A stretch of DNA of 64,000 nt. It comes from Thiohalocapsa marina (lineage in GTDB: Bacteria; Pseudomonadota; Gammaproteobacteria; Chromatiales; Chromatiaceae). The notes beneath the pieces are model-generated. The model worked only from the letters and a program-made list of their open reading frames with translations. It ran no database searches and was not told where the DNA came from. The stretch covers positions 1 through 64,000 of the forward strand of contig NZ_VWXX01000001.1 of assembly GCF_008632335.1 (NCBI RefSeq), written 5' to 3'. How positions within the stretch are numbered: position 1 is the stretch's first letter; each line of letters begins with the position of its first letter. A program made the position numbers and the translations under genes. Shown in pieces: positions 39,853 to 48,311 of the stretch.

Positions 39853-40212
39853 ATGGCCGATACGATGCAAGAGATCATGAATCCGGGCGCCGTCGTGCGC
39901 GATCCGGACTTTCCGCAGGCGCCGGACGCCTGGACGCCACAAGCGGCAACGGCCGCGGCGGCCGCCGACGGGGTCGAGCTGACGCCGGATCACTGGGACG
40001 TTATCGGGGCGCTGCAAGGCTACTTCGCCGAGCATTCCCAGCCCAATGTGCGCCAGTTGCACGACGCGCTGGACGAACGCTTTCACGCCAAGGGCGGGCT
40101 CAAGTATCTGTACGGCATCTTTCCCGGCGGCCCCGTCGCTCAGGGCTGCCGCCTCGCGGGCCTGCGTGCGCCGGCTGGTGCGGTGGACAAGTCCTTCGGC
40201 AGCGTTCAATAG
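39853..40212 (+). CDS. DsrC/TusE-family protein with only the upstream cysteine
   Basis: A 119-residue member of the DsrC/TusE/DsvC family of small sulfur-carrier proteins. The core LTPDHWDVIGALQGYFAE, PNVRQLHDALDERFHAKGGL and KYLYGIFPGGPVAQGCRLAG matches the fold and the flexible C-terminal arm. In DsrC the arm has two cysteines eleven positions apart; TusE keeps only the last. Here the upstream one is present (Cys99), but the position of the C-terminal one is Ala110, and the chain runs on to DKSFGSVQ instead of ending. It therefore cannot form the usual intramolecular trisulfide. AGGAG precedes ATG 39853; an in-frame ATG at 39739 has no such site. It converges on the 5'-nucleotidase gene with a seven-base overlap. 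Confidence 0.85.
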   Translation: MADTMQEIMNPGAVVRDPDFPQAPDAWTPQAATAAAAADGVELTPDHWDVIGALQGYFAEHSQPNVRQLHDALDERFHAKGGLKYLYGIFPGGPVAQGCRLAGLRAPAGAVDKSFGSVQ

Positions 40213-41786
40213 CGGCGCTGGATGCGCCCGTCCGTGGCTGCCCGCAGGGGTTCGCCGTTGCGCAGGGCCTCAATGAGCATGTCCGTGACCAGCCAGCCGG
40301 TCCGCACCGGATCCTGCAGCCGTGACAGGACCTCATAGCCATCGCCGCCAGCCGCCAGAAAATCCGGCATGACCACCCGATATCGGTGCCCCGGCTCCAC
40401 CGGGGCGTCGCCGATGCGCAGGTCACTGAGCTGGCCGTCGTCGATGACCAGGCGCACACCCGAGACCTGCAGGAAACCACCGGGATTGTTCTGGGGCGGC
40501 AGTTCCGCTGATTGCGCCAGGGCCTGTTGCAACTGCGCCCCGTCCAGTGTCCCGGTGACCAGCTCGCCGCCGAATGGCAAGGCGGTGTAGATCTGCTCCA
40601 GGCTGACTGGTCCCGCAGGGATCGATGCGCGGAAGCCGCCGGCGTTGAACAGCGCCACGTCGCTCGCCGTGAGCCTGCGCGCCAGGTCCGCGACCAGGTT
40701 GCCGAAGCCGGTTTCGTGGCGGCGGATCACCTCCCGCCGCGCATCCAGGTCGGTGGCCAGCCGTCCGACCACGACGGACAGTTCCGCGTCCAGCCCTTGT
40801 TGCAGTTCCGCCACCCGGGCCGCCACCACCGGCTGCTCCGGCAGGTGCTGGTCGATGGGCATCAGCCGGTAGTCGAGGATCTCCATGCCGTGCGGGGTCA
40901 GCGCCAGCGAGAGCCAGCCCAGGTCCGCCCCCCGCGCGCCGGCCTGCAGGATGGGCACGCCCGCCTCCACAAGGGGTTCGGTTAGGCGCAAGTGATCGTG
41001 CCCGCCGATGATGACATCGATGCCCGGCACCGCCCGGGCGAGCGCTCGATCACCATCCACTCCGAGGTGCGACAGCACCACCAGCAGGTCGGCCTCCGGG
41101 CGCAACCGCGACACCCAGTGCCGGGCCGTGTGTATCGGGTCCAGCGCCTGTATGCCGCGGGTGTGGCGGGGGTGCGTGGTGGAGGTCAGTTCCTGCGTCA
41201 CCAGTCCGAGCAGGGCGACACGCAGTCCGGGTGCCGGCTGCAGCAAGACCCAGGGCTGTGTTGCAAAGGGCTCCGGCGAGGCCCGGACATTGGCCGCCAG
41301 CAGCGGAAAGCGGGCCGCCGCCAGCAAGGCGCGGAAGTTGTCCTGGCCGAAATCCAGCTCATGGTTGCCCATGACGGCGGCATCCACGCCGATGTCGGCG
41401 AACAGGTCCAGGTCCGGACGCCCCAGGAAGGCGGTGGATGTGGGCGTGCCCTGCAGCAGGTCACCGGCGAACAGCAGCAGCACCGGAGCCGTGGCCTCCT
41501 GCGAGCGCACCGCCTGCACCGCACTGGCCAGGCGCGCGATGCCGCCGCGGGATGGCAACCCGGGGGCGGCTGCCATGGGTTGCAGCTGGCCGTGGAAGTC
41601 GTTGAAGTGCAGGATGGTCAGTCGCTGCCCGCCTTGGGCCTGCAAAGGCAGCCAGACCAGCAGCCAGAGCAGCAGCCAGACAAGCGCCAGCCTGACGCGG
41701 CGCGCTCTGGCCGACGGGATGCCCGCTGGCCCTGTGGCACAGACCCTGGGTGCCGGTGTGCTTGTGCTGCGCTGGAGGGCGGTCAT
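40206..41786 (-). CDS. 5'-nucleotidase/UshA-family metallophosphatase
   Basis: A 526-residue secreted enzyme likely to remove phosphate from nucleotides in the periplasm. The N-terminal hydrophobic segment LALVWLLLWLLVWLPLQA is a signal peptide, preceded by a basic region. Metallophosphatase motifs follow: LHFNDFHGQLQP, FAGDLLQGTP, VMGNHELDFGQ, LSHLGVDGDRALA and IIGGHDHLRL. The C-terminal 5'-nucleotidase domain has ETGFGNLVADLARR, NAGGFRASIPAGP and TALPFGGELVTGTLDG. The long N-terminus before the signal suggests the true start may be somewhat downstream. SoxB is a distant relative, but the SoxB-specific signatures are not evident. Confidence 0.88.
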   Translation of the reverse strand: MTALQRSTSTPAPRVCATGPAGIPSARARRVRLALVWLLLWLLVWLPLQAQGGQRLTILHFNDFHGQLQPMAAAPGLPSRGGIARLASAVQAVRSQEATAPVLLLFAGDLLQGTPTSTAFLGRPDLDLFADIGVDAAVMGNHELDFGQDNFRALLAAARFPLLAANVRASPEPFATQPWVLLQPAPGLRVALLGLVTQELTSTTHPRHTRGIQALDPIHTARHWVSRLRPEADLLVVLSHLGVDGDRALARAVPGIDVIIGGHDHLRLTEPLVEAGVPILQAGARGADLGWLSLALTPHGMEILDYRLMPIDQHLPEQPVVAARVAELQQGLDAELSVVVGRLATDLDARREVIRRHETGFGNLVADLARRLTASDVALFNAGGFRASIPAGPVSLEQIYTALPFGGELVTGTLDGAQLQQALAQSAELPPQNNPGGFLQVSGVRLVIDDGQLSDLRIGDAPVEPGHRYRVVMPDFLAAGGDGYEVLSRLQDPVRTGWLVTDMLIEALRNGEPLRAATDGRIQRRY

Positions 41787-41831
41787 TGGATATGCCTGCT
41801 CTGGGGTGCGACTTGGGCATTGCAGGTATGA

Positions 41832-43553
41832 TCAATCGCCGGCGGGACCCCGGGCGGAAGCCTTCGGGATCGGGGTCGACGGGGGCCTTTTCAGTTCAAG
41901 GTAGCGCTGCTTGTCCAGCGCAAAGGCATCGAGCACGGCCTGTTTTTCCTGCTCCTGTTGCAGGATCACGCGACTGGACTCCTCGATCGAGCGCTTTGCA
42001 GCGGCGATCTGGCGTGCGATCAGGTAGCTGGCCTGGGCGCTGCGTCCATCCGGTTGCGCCAGGTCCTGGTTCAGGCTGCCCAGCCAGGTCTGCTGATAGC
42101 GGATGTTTCGCTGTGTCACCTGGATCATCTCGTCGAGTTCCGCCAGCTTGCGGTCCCGCGCTGCGATCATGTCATCCAGGGTAGGAAAGGTCCGCAACAG
42201 GGCCTCATCCGTCACCACCTGCTGCGCGAGCAGGCGTTCCTGCTGGGTCCGCAACTCCTTCAGCTCGCGCTCGCGGAGCGCCTCCCGGGGCGTCAGGTTG
42301 CGTTCTTCGGTGGGCGGGCTGAGGCCGTCCAGGGGCAACGTGATGCGTTGATCCGGCAGGGGACCGGGCGGGATCACGTCGATGTAGTAGACCCGTCCGT
42401 GCTCGCCCACCCAGCGGTACAGGCGTCCGTCGGCGCGCACGGCCACGGCCAGGTCGTCCCAGACCGCCTGGCGTTGCGCCGCGGAGCAGACACCGCCGCC
42501 GGCCGTACCCCCGGCGCATTGCAGGTCCAGCACGATGGAGGCCCGCTCGCCCGGCGCGTCCCAGATGCGGACCAGGGTCAGGGCAATGCTGTCCTGACCC
42601 TGGTCCTGCGCCGGCCCCGTCATCCAGAGGTCGGGCTCGTGCGTGATCAGGGGCGCGGGTCCGCGATCGCGTGCGTACTCCTGCGCCAGTGACCACAGGC
42701 GCTCGCAGGACTCCTGGCTGCGGCAGACCAGCAGGCGGTCGCTGGGAATGGCATAGACCTCTGGCGCCAGCTCATCGAGCGCCTTTGGTATCAACCCCTT
42801 GAGTTGCTGAAAACGCTCGACATCGCGCTCGAAGACCTCCAGTACCTGGCGCTTCTGGCGCTCGCGCTGAAGGATGACCCGCATGGACTCCTTGATGGAA
42901 GCGATGGCGGCGGCGACCTGGTGCTTCAGGTCGGCCTGATCGCCGGTCGCCTTGCCGGTCGCCCCATTGGCCGGTAGCGCCGGATCGACCAGCTGCGGTG
43001 CCAGGCTGGCAAGCCACACCTGCTGATGACGGATGTTGCGGCGAGTCACCGCAAGCAGCGAGTCCACCGCGTCGAGCTTGCTGCGCAGCATCGACAGCAT
43101 CTCGTCGACGCCGCGAAAGGTGCGCAACAGGGCCAGGTCCGTGACCCGTTGCTGCTGCTGCAACCGTTCCTGTTCCGCCCGCAGCAGTTGCAGTTCCCGC
43201 TCCATGCGGGCCTCTTCCTCGGTCAGCACGCGCGGGATGGTGGCCAGCCTGACCCCGTCCGGCGAGATGACGACATGCCCGCGCTTCACCTGCTCCGGGG
43301 GGATGACATCCGTGTAAGAGACGACGCCTTCGTCGTCCTCCCAGCGATACAGCGCATCCGCCGCCACCGGGCCAGCCAGCACCAGGGGCAGCAGCACCGC
43401 GACCAGGGGCCGCGCCCATGCACTGCCCGTGGTACCTTGACCGGTGGCGCCTTGATCGATCGTACCGGGGACGTGCGCACTGTGATCCGTCGCAGCAGGC
43501 GCCCTTTCGTGTTCGATCGTCGTCGGCTGTCCCCTGCTCGCATCTGGTCTCAT
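41832..43553 (-). CDS. Internally duplicated DUF4124/coiled-coil envelope protein
   Basis: A 573-residue protein with one hydrophobic export segment (RPLVAVLLPLVLAGPVAADA) and two homologous modules. Each begins with a DUF4124-like strand pair (ALYRWEDDEGVVSYTDVIPP; RLYRWVGEHGRVYYIDVIPP), continues with a long charged coiled coil containing VTD-ALLRTF and VTRRNIRHQQVWL or VTQRNIRYQQTWL, and ends in an SI-ES-RVILQ helix. Between them is a domain of about 120 residues with four cysteines and SDRLLVCRSQESCERLW. DUF4124 is found in envelope proteins of unknown role. The start at 43553 leaves a long polar N-terminus before the signal. It is divergent from ubiG and upstream of the 5'-nucleotidase gene on the same strand. 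Confidence 0.82.
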   Translation of the reverse strand: MRPDASRGQPTTIEHERAPAATDHSAHVPGTIDQGATGQGTTGSAWARPLVAVLLPLVLAGPVAADALYRWEDDEGVVSYTDVIPPEQVKRGHVVISPDGVRLATIPRVLTEEEARMERELQLLRAEQERLQQQQRVTDLALLRTFRGVDEMLSMLRSKLDAVDSLLAVTRRNIRHQQVWLASLAPQLVDPALPANGATGKATGDQADLKHQVAAAIASIKESMRVILQRERQKRQVLEVFERDVERFQQLKGLIPKALDELAPEVYAIPSDRLLVCRSQESCERLWSLAQEYARDRGPAPLITHEPDLWMTGPAQDQGQDSIALTLVRIWDAPGERASIVLDLQCAGGTAGGGVCSAAQRQAVWDDLAVAVRADGRLYRWVGEHGRVYYIDVIPPGPLPDQRITLPLDGLSPPTEERNLTPREALRERELKELRTQQERLLAQQVVTDEALLRTFPTLDDMIAARDRKLAELDEMIQVTQRNIRYQQTWLGSLNQDLAQPDGRSAQASYLIARQIAAAKRSIEESSRVILQQEQEKQAVLDAFALDKQRYLELKRPPSTPIPKASARGPAGD

Positions 43554-43732
43554 GTCGCCCGACCCGCCGGCTGTTCGATGATGCTTCAAGATAGCAGAAA
43601 CGCCCCAACGCGGTGCACGCAGCATCCGAGGGACAGCACATCCGGATTCGAATCCCGGTTCAAACCGCAAAGGGGTTACAATTGCCGCCGCCATCTCCGC
43701 GCCCGAACAACGCCGTGCCAATCAGAACAGCC

Positions 43733-44452
43733 ATGACCGAAACACGCCATAACGTCGATCACGCCGAAATCAGCAAATTCGAGGCCCTGGCGGCCCGATG
43801 GTGGGATCCCGACAGCGAGTTCAAGTCCCTCCATGACATCAACCCATTGCGGCTGGACTACATCGATCGCACCGCCCGGATCGCGGGCAAGGACGTGCTG
43901 GACGTCGGCTGCGGCGGCGGCATCCTGTCCGAGTCCATGGCCCTGGCCGGTGCCAGGGTGCTGGGCATCGACATGGGGGAGGAGCCGTTGCGCGTGGCAG
44001 AACTGCATACGCTGGAAACCGGCGTCGAGGTGGACTACCGCCAGATCACGGTGGAGGACCTGGCGGAGGAACGCCCGGGCAGCTTCGATGTGGTCACCTG
44101 TATGGAACTGCTGGAGCATGTGCCGGACCCGGGTTCCGTCATCGCTGCCTGCGCCCGGCTGGTGCGCCCAGGCGGCCATGTCTTCCTGTCGACGCTGAAC
44201 CGCAACCCCAAGGCCTACCTGTTCGCGATCATCGGCGCCGAGTACCTGCTGAACCTGCTGCCTCGCGGTACCCACGACTTTGCCCGCTTCATCAAGCCCT
44301 CGGAACTCGACGCCTGGATCCGCGGCACCGACCTGCGCCTGACCGACATCACCGGCCTGACCTACAACCCGCTGACCAGGGCGTACCGGCTCGACAAGGA
44401 CGATCTCGACGTCAACTACATGGTGACCTGTCGCCGGCCCGCGCATGGCTGA
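43733..44452 (+). CDS. ubiG: Ubiquinone biosynthesis O-methyltransferase UbiG
   Basis: UbiG performs both O-methylations of the ubiquinone ring. The 239-residue protein has the N-terminal [25 protein letters not shown], motif [54 protein letters not shown] and [16 protein letters not shown], all UbiG-typical. ATG 43733 gives the family start [13 protein letters not shown]. The HAD phosphatase starts 30 bases after its stop, an arrangement also seen in Pseudomonas (ubiG-mupP). Ubiquinone is consistent with the SDH and SQR-like quinone reductases of this window. Confidence 0.96.
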   Translation: MTETRHNVDHAEISKFEALAARWWDPDSEFKSLHDINPLRLDYIDRTARIAGKDVLDVGCGGGILSESMALAGARVLGIDMGEEPLRVAELHTLETGVEVDYRQITVEDLAEERPGSFDVVTCMELLEHVPDPGSVIAACARLVRPGGHVFLSTLNRNPKAYLFAIIGAEYLLNLLPRGTHDFARFIKPSELDAWIRGTDLRLTDITGLTYNPLTRAYRLDKDDLDVNYMVTCRRPAHG

Positions 44453-44482
44453 GATTGGTCCCTGCATCAGGTTGCGCGCCGA

Positions 44483-45223
44483 ATGAACCGCACGCGTACG
44501 CAGGGTGCCGCGTCGGACGGAGCGCGTCACCATGGCCCAGGCGATACACCGGGGGCGGTGCTGTTCGATCTCGACGGGACCTTCGCCGACACCGCCGCCG
44601 ACATGGTCGCGGCGCTGAATCGCCTGCTGCAGCGGCACGGTCGTGCACCGGTCACCGTCGAGCACGCGCGGGCGCATGTCTCCAGCGGCTCCCGCGGCAT
44701 GCTGGCGGTGGGCTTCGGCCTGACGCCGGACGCCGACGGCTATGAACGCCTGCGCGACGACTATCTGGCGCTCTATGCCGATGACATCTGCCGCCATACC
44801 CGGCCCTTCCCGGGCATGGCGGACCTCCTGGCGCAGCTCGACGCCCGGGGGCTCTGCTGGGGCATCGTCACCAACAAGCCCGGCTGGCTCACGGAACCCC
44901 TGATGGCTCGGCTCGATCTGGCGGCCCATGGCATACACAGGCCGCCGGCCTGCGTCGTCAGCGGCGACACCACCCCCCACGCAAAGCCGCATCCGGAACC
45001 CCTGCTCCACGCCACGCGCCTGATCGGGCAGGATCCGGCCCACTGCTGGTACGTCGGCGACGACGCCCGCGACATCGTTGCCGGCCGTGCGGCGGGCATG
45101 GGTACCCTCGCCGCCGGCTATGGCTATCTCGGCACCGAAACGCCTCCCGGCGACTGGGGGGCCGACGGGCTGATCGCCCATCCGCTGGAGGTGCTGGACT
45201 GGGTGGAGCGCGGGCGCGGATGA
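44483..45223 (+). CDS. HAD phosphatase, MupP/phosphoglycolate phosphatase-like
   Basis: A 246-residue HAD-superfamily phosphatase. Motif I is VLFDLDGTFADTAADM, motif II is GIVTNKPGWL, and HAKPHPEPLL followed by YVGDDARDIVAGRAAGM are motifs III and IV. The cap region starts LNRLLQRHGRAPV. By sequence it could be annotated Gph; the position after ubiG favours MupP, the N-acetylmuramate 6-phosphate phosphatase of peptidoglycan recycling in Pseudomonas. About 20 residues precede the first strand, so the start may be slightly late of the one given. It overlaps the next gene by four bases (ATGA). Confidence 0.9.
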   Translation: MNRTRTQGAASDGARHHGPGDTPGAVLFDLDGTFADTAADMVAALNRLLQRHGRAPVTVEHARAHVSSGSRGMLAVGFGLTPDADGYERLRDDYLALYADDICRHTRPFPGMADLLAQLDARGLCWGIVTNKPGWLTEPLMARLDLAAHGIHRPPACVVSGDTTPHAKPHPEPLLHATRLIGQDPAHCWYVGDDARDIVAGRAAGMGTLAAGYGYLGTETPPGDWGADGLIAHPLEVLDWVERGRG

Positions 45224-46119
45224 CCAGGAGCGGAGGCCCCGGGTCCGCCGCGGCGGATGGGTGGCGGTTCCCGAACCCGGCCACGCCGCCGGGGTCGGCG
45301 GACTACTACAGTATCCGCTTCAGCGCAGCAGGGCGGCGCGACGCCCTCGCCGCCCTGTTCGCGCTGCGGCGGGAGTTGCGCCACATCCTGGTGCAGGTCT
45401 CCGATCCCGGCGTCGCCCGGCGCAAGCTGGACTGGTGGCGGGACGAGATCGGCCGCGGCCTCGAAGGCAGGGCGCAACACCCCCTGTGCCGGCCGCTGGA
45501 GCCGGCTCAGCGCTCCCACGCGCTGCCGCTGGATCCCTTCCTGGACATGGCCCGGCGGGTGGAAGACGAGTTGCAGGGCAGCCGCTCCACCACCCGGGCC
45601 GCCCACTGGCATCGCCTGGGTGACGACCGCGGTGCGTTGTTCCAGTTAATCTGCCACTGCCATTGGGACCCGTGCAACAGGCTCACGGACGACGCGACCC
45701 TGGCCGGGGCCCGGGATGCCGGGGCCTGGTGCACTCAGGTACGGCAGTTGCGTGCCGTGGGCCGGCTGCTGCGCCAGGGCCGCGAGATCGCCCCGCAGGA
45801 CCTGCTGGAACAGATCGGGCTCAGCCAGTCCGAACTGGTTCGGACCGCCATGGCTCAGTCCGCACAGGCCGGCACCGGCGGGCCGCATCCGGATCCATCC
45901 CGACGTGCCAGGCTTTGCGGCCTGCTGGCGGAACTGGCGCCGGCGCCCTTTCCGGCGGCGGCCGCTGCCGCGCTACCGTTGCCGATCCGCATCCAGTTGC
46001 GCATCCATGCGGCCCTGCTGCAGGAACTGGTGCGCGCAGACTTCGACCTGCTCGACCGGCGCATCGGGCTGACGCCGCTGCGCAAGCTCTGGATCGCCTG
46101 GCGCACCAGCCGCGGCTGA
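45220..46119 (+). CDS. Squalene/phytoene synthase-like protein, degenerate
   Basis: A 299-residue protein with the N-terminal block of the squalene/phytoene synthase family: YYSIRFSAAGRRDALAALFA, LRRELRHIL, then VSDPGVARRKLDWWRDEI. Active enzymes bind diphosphate through two Asp-rich motifs. Here the first region reads RHILVQVSD, with a single Asp where DxxxD is expected, and the second region reads VRQLRAVGRLLRQGREI, without the usual NxxxDxxED pattern. It is therefore probably not a prenyl synthase, or acts on another substrate. The C-terminus ends in a basic helix. It starts within the stop of the upstream phosphatase and lies near ispH. Confidence 0.8.
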   Translation: MTRSGGPGSAAADGWRFPNPATPPGSADYYSIRFSAAGRRDALAALFALRRELRHILVQVSDPGVARRKLDWWRDEIGRGLEGRAQHPLCRPLEPAQRSHALPLDPFLDMARRVEDELQGSRSTTRAAHWHRLGDDRGALFQLICHCHWDPCNRLTDDATLAGARDAGAWCTQVRQLRAVGRLLRQGREIAPQDLLEQIGLSQSELVRTAMAQSAQAGTGGPHPDPSRRARLCGLLAELAPAPFPAAAAAALPLPIRIQLRIHAALLQELVRADFDLLDRRIGLTPLRKLWIAWRTSRG

Positions 46120-46260
46120 GTGGCGACGGGCTCCGGATGGGTTCGCGCCCTGCATCGTCACGGGCCCAAACCACGCAGATCCTGTGCCAGTCCAGCCTGC
46201 CTGCGGGCGCTGCGACTGCTAGAATCCAAACTCTGGTTCACCCTGCCCGCAGGCACATGC

Positions 46261-47223
46261 ATGTCCGATTCCAACACCACCCAGATCCTCCTGGCCAATC
46301 CGCGGGGCTTCTGCGCCGGCGTCGACCGCGCCATCGACATCGTCGAGCGCGTGCTCGAACGCTTTGGTGCACCGGTCTATGTCCGCCACGAAGTGGTCCA
46401 TAACCGGTTCGTCGTCGATGGCCTGAAGGCGCGCGGCGCCATCTTCGTCGACGACATCGACGCCATCCCCGATGACGCGACCTGCATCTTCAGCGCCCAC
46501 GGGGTATCGCAACAGGTGCGCGAACAGGCGGCCAGCCGCGGGCTGCGGGTGTTCGACGCCACCTGCCCCCTGGTCACCAAGGTGCACCTGGAGGTCGCGC
46601 GGCATTGCCGCAACGGCGCCGACGTGGTGCTGATTGGGCACCGCGGCCATCCGGAGGTGGAAGGGACCCTGGGCCAGTGCCGCGACGACGCGGGACGCAT
46701 CCATCTGCTGGAGACTGCCGACGAGGTCGCCGGGCTCCACGTCCGCGACCCGGACAACGTCGCCTACGTGACCCAGACCACCCTGTCGGTGGATGACACC
46801 GCCGGCATCATCGCCGCCCTCAAGGCGCGCTTTCCCAATCTCATGGGGCCGCGCAAGAGCGATATCTGCTACGCCACCCAGAACCGTCAGGACGCGGTGC
46901 GCAGCCTGGCGGAACAGGCCGATCTGATCCTGGTGGTGGGCTCGGCCAACAGCTCCAATTCCAACCGCCTGCGCGAACTGGCGGAACGCCAGGGCACGCC
47001 GGCCTACCTGATCGACGGCCCGGCGGACCTGCGCCGGGAGTGGATCCCGGAAGGGGCGCGGGTAGGCCTCACCGCCGGTGCCTCTGCCCCCGAGGTGCTG
47101 GTGCGCCAGATCATCGACCAGCTGCGCGCCTGGGGTGCCGGCGCGGTGGAAGAACAGGCCGGAATCCGCGAAAACGTGGTCTTTGCGCTGCCCAAGGAAC
47201 TGCAGACGCCGGCGGCCCCATGA
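46261..47223 (+). CDS. ispH: 4-hydroxy-3-methylbut-2-enyl diphosphate reductase IspH
   Basis: IspH makes IPP and DMAPP from HMBPP with a [4Fe-4S] cluster, the last step of the MEP pathway whose ispD and ispF lie at 25.6-26.8 kb. The 320-residue protein has the cluster cysteines in [30 protein letters not shown] and [14 protein letters not shown], plus [13 protein letters not shown], the conserved Glu of EVEGTLGQ, and [20 protein letters not shown] 46261 is used; the frame is open upstream. thiO starts in its stop codon, so the two are coupled. Confidence 0.96.
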   Translation: MSDSNTTQILLANPRGFCAGVDRAIDIVERVLERFGAPVYVRHEVVHNRFVVDGLKARGAIFVDDIDAIPDDATCIFSAHGVSQQVREQAASRGLRVFDATCPLVTKVHLEVARHCRNGADVVLIGHRGHPEVEGTLGQCRDDAGRIHLLETADEVAGLHVRDPDNVAYVTQTTLSVDDTAGIIAALKARFPNLMGPRKSDICYATQNRQDAVRSLAEQADLILVVGSANSSNSNRLRELAERQGTPAYLIDGPADLRREWIPEGARVGLTAGASAPEVLVRQIIDQLRAWGAGAVEEQAGIRENVVFALPKELQTPAAP

Positions 47224-48311
47224 GCGAGATCCTGATCATCGGCGGCGGTGTCATTGGCCTGATGACCGCCCGCGAGCTGGCCCAGGCCGGTGAGCGGGTG
47301 ACCCTGGTGGAGATGGGGGGTACCGGTCGCGAATCCTCATGGGCCGGCGGTGGCATCCTGTCACCGCTCTATCCCTGGCGCTACGCCGATGCGGTCACTG
47401 CCCTCGCCCGCTGGAGTCAGGCGGTCTACGCGGAGCTTTGCCAGACCCTGTTGGCGCAGACGGGTGTGGATGCCGAATATCTTCGCTCCGGCCTGCTGAT
47501 CGTCGATCCGGACGACACCGAATCGGCATTGGCCTGGGCCGCGCGGCATCAGGCGGCCATGAGCACGCTGGACGCGGCCGGCATCGCGGCCACCGAGCCG
47601 GAACTGCGTACCAACGCCGCCGAGGCCATGTGGATGCCGGAGATCGCGCAGGTGCGCAACCCGCGGCTGACCAAGGCCCTGCGGGCGGCGGTGGAGGGCC
47701 GGATCCGGCTGCGCGAACACGAAAAGGTTATCGAATTCCGGGTCGAGCAGGGACGGATCGACGGCGTGCGCACCACCGGCGGTGACCTGGCGGCGGAGCG
47801 GGTGGTGGTCTGTACCGGCGCCTGGACGGCGCAGCTGCTGGAAAAGCTGGAGCAGGCGCCGGACATCCGGCCGGTGCGCGGGCAGATGCTGCTGTTTGCC
47901 GCCAGGCCCGGACGCATCCGCCATGTGGCCCTGTTCCGCGACCACTATGTCATTCCGCGTCGTGACGGCCGGGTGCTGTTCGGCAGCACCCTGGAAGACG
48001 CCGGTTTCGAGAAGCAGACCACGGCAGCGGCCAAGGAGGCGCTGTACCAGATGGCGGTTGAGGCCTTCCCGCTGTTGCGGCGGGCGCCCGTCGAGGACCA
48101 CTGGGCGGGGCTGCGCCCGGCGTCGCCCAGCGGCATCCCCTACATCGGCCAGGTCCCCGGCGTGGAGGGCCTGTTCGTGAACGCCGGACATTTCCGCAAC
48201 GGCCTGGTCACCGGCCCGGCCTCGGCCCGGTTGCTGACGGATCTGGTCCTCGGACGCGAACCGATCCTGCCACCGGCGCCCTACGGGCTCACAGCCCGAC
48301 GCGATCCGTGA
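47220..48311 (+). CDS. thiO: Glycine oxidase ThiO
   Basis: ThiO is a FAD enzyme that oxidises glycine to iminoglycine for the thiazole part of thiamine. The 363-residue protein begins [21 protein letters not shown] (FAD loop), then [17 protein letters not shown], typical of ThiO/DAO proteins, [12 protein letters not shown] and the C-terminal [17 protein letters not shown] and [18 protein letters not shown]. It overlaps ispH and the next gene by four bases each. thiS, thiG and thiE are not in the window. A general D-amino-acid oxidase role is a minor alternative. Confidence 0.93.
   Translation: MSEILIIGGGVIGLMTARELAQAGERVTLVEMGGTGRESSWAGGGILSPLYPWRYADAVTALARWSQAVYAELCQTLLAQTGVDAEYLRSGLLIVDPDDTESALAWAARHQAAMSTLDAAGIAATEPELRTNAAEAMWMPEIAQVRNPRLTKALRAAVEGRIRLREHEKVIEFRVEQGRIDGVRTTGGDLAAERVVVCTGAWTAQLLEKLEQAPDIRPVRGQMLLFAARPGRIRHVALFRDHYVIPRRDGRVLFGSTLEDAGFEKQTTAAAKEALYQMAVEAFPLLRRAPVEDHWAGLRPASPSGIPYIGQVPGVEGLFVNAGHFRNGLVTGPASARLLTDLVLGREPILPPAPYGLTARRDP

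Noticed and set aside
40206-41786. SoxB thiosulfohydrolase
   Set aside because: SoxB shares the metallophosphatase fold, but this protein has the standard 5'-nucleotidase layout, I see no SoxB-specific features, and no soxAXYZ genes surround it.
43640-43672. A tRNA-like TTCGAATCC segment
   Set aside because: The flanking bases cannot form an acceptor stem, D arm or anticodon arm. It lies in the short divergent region upstream of ubiG.
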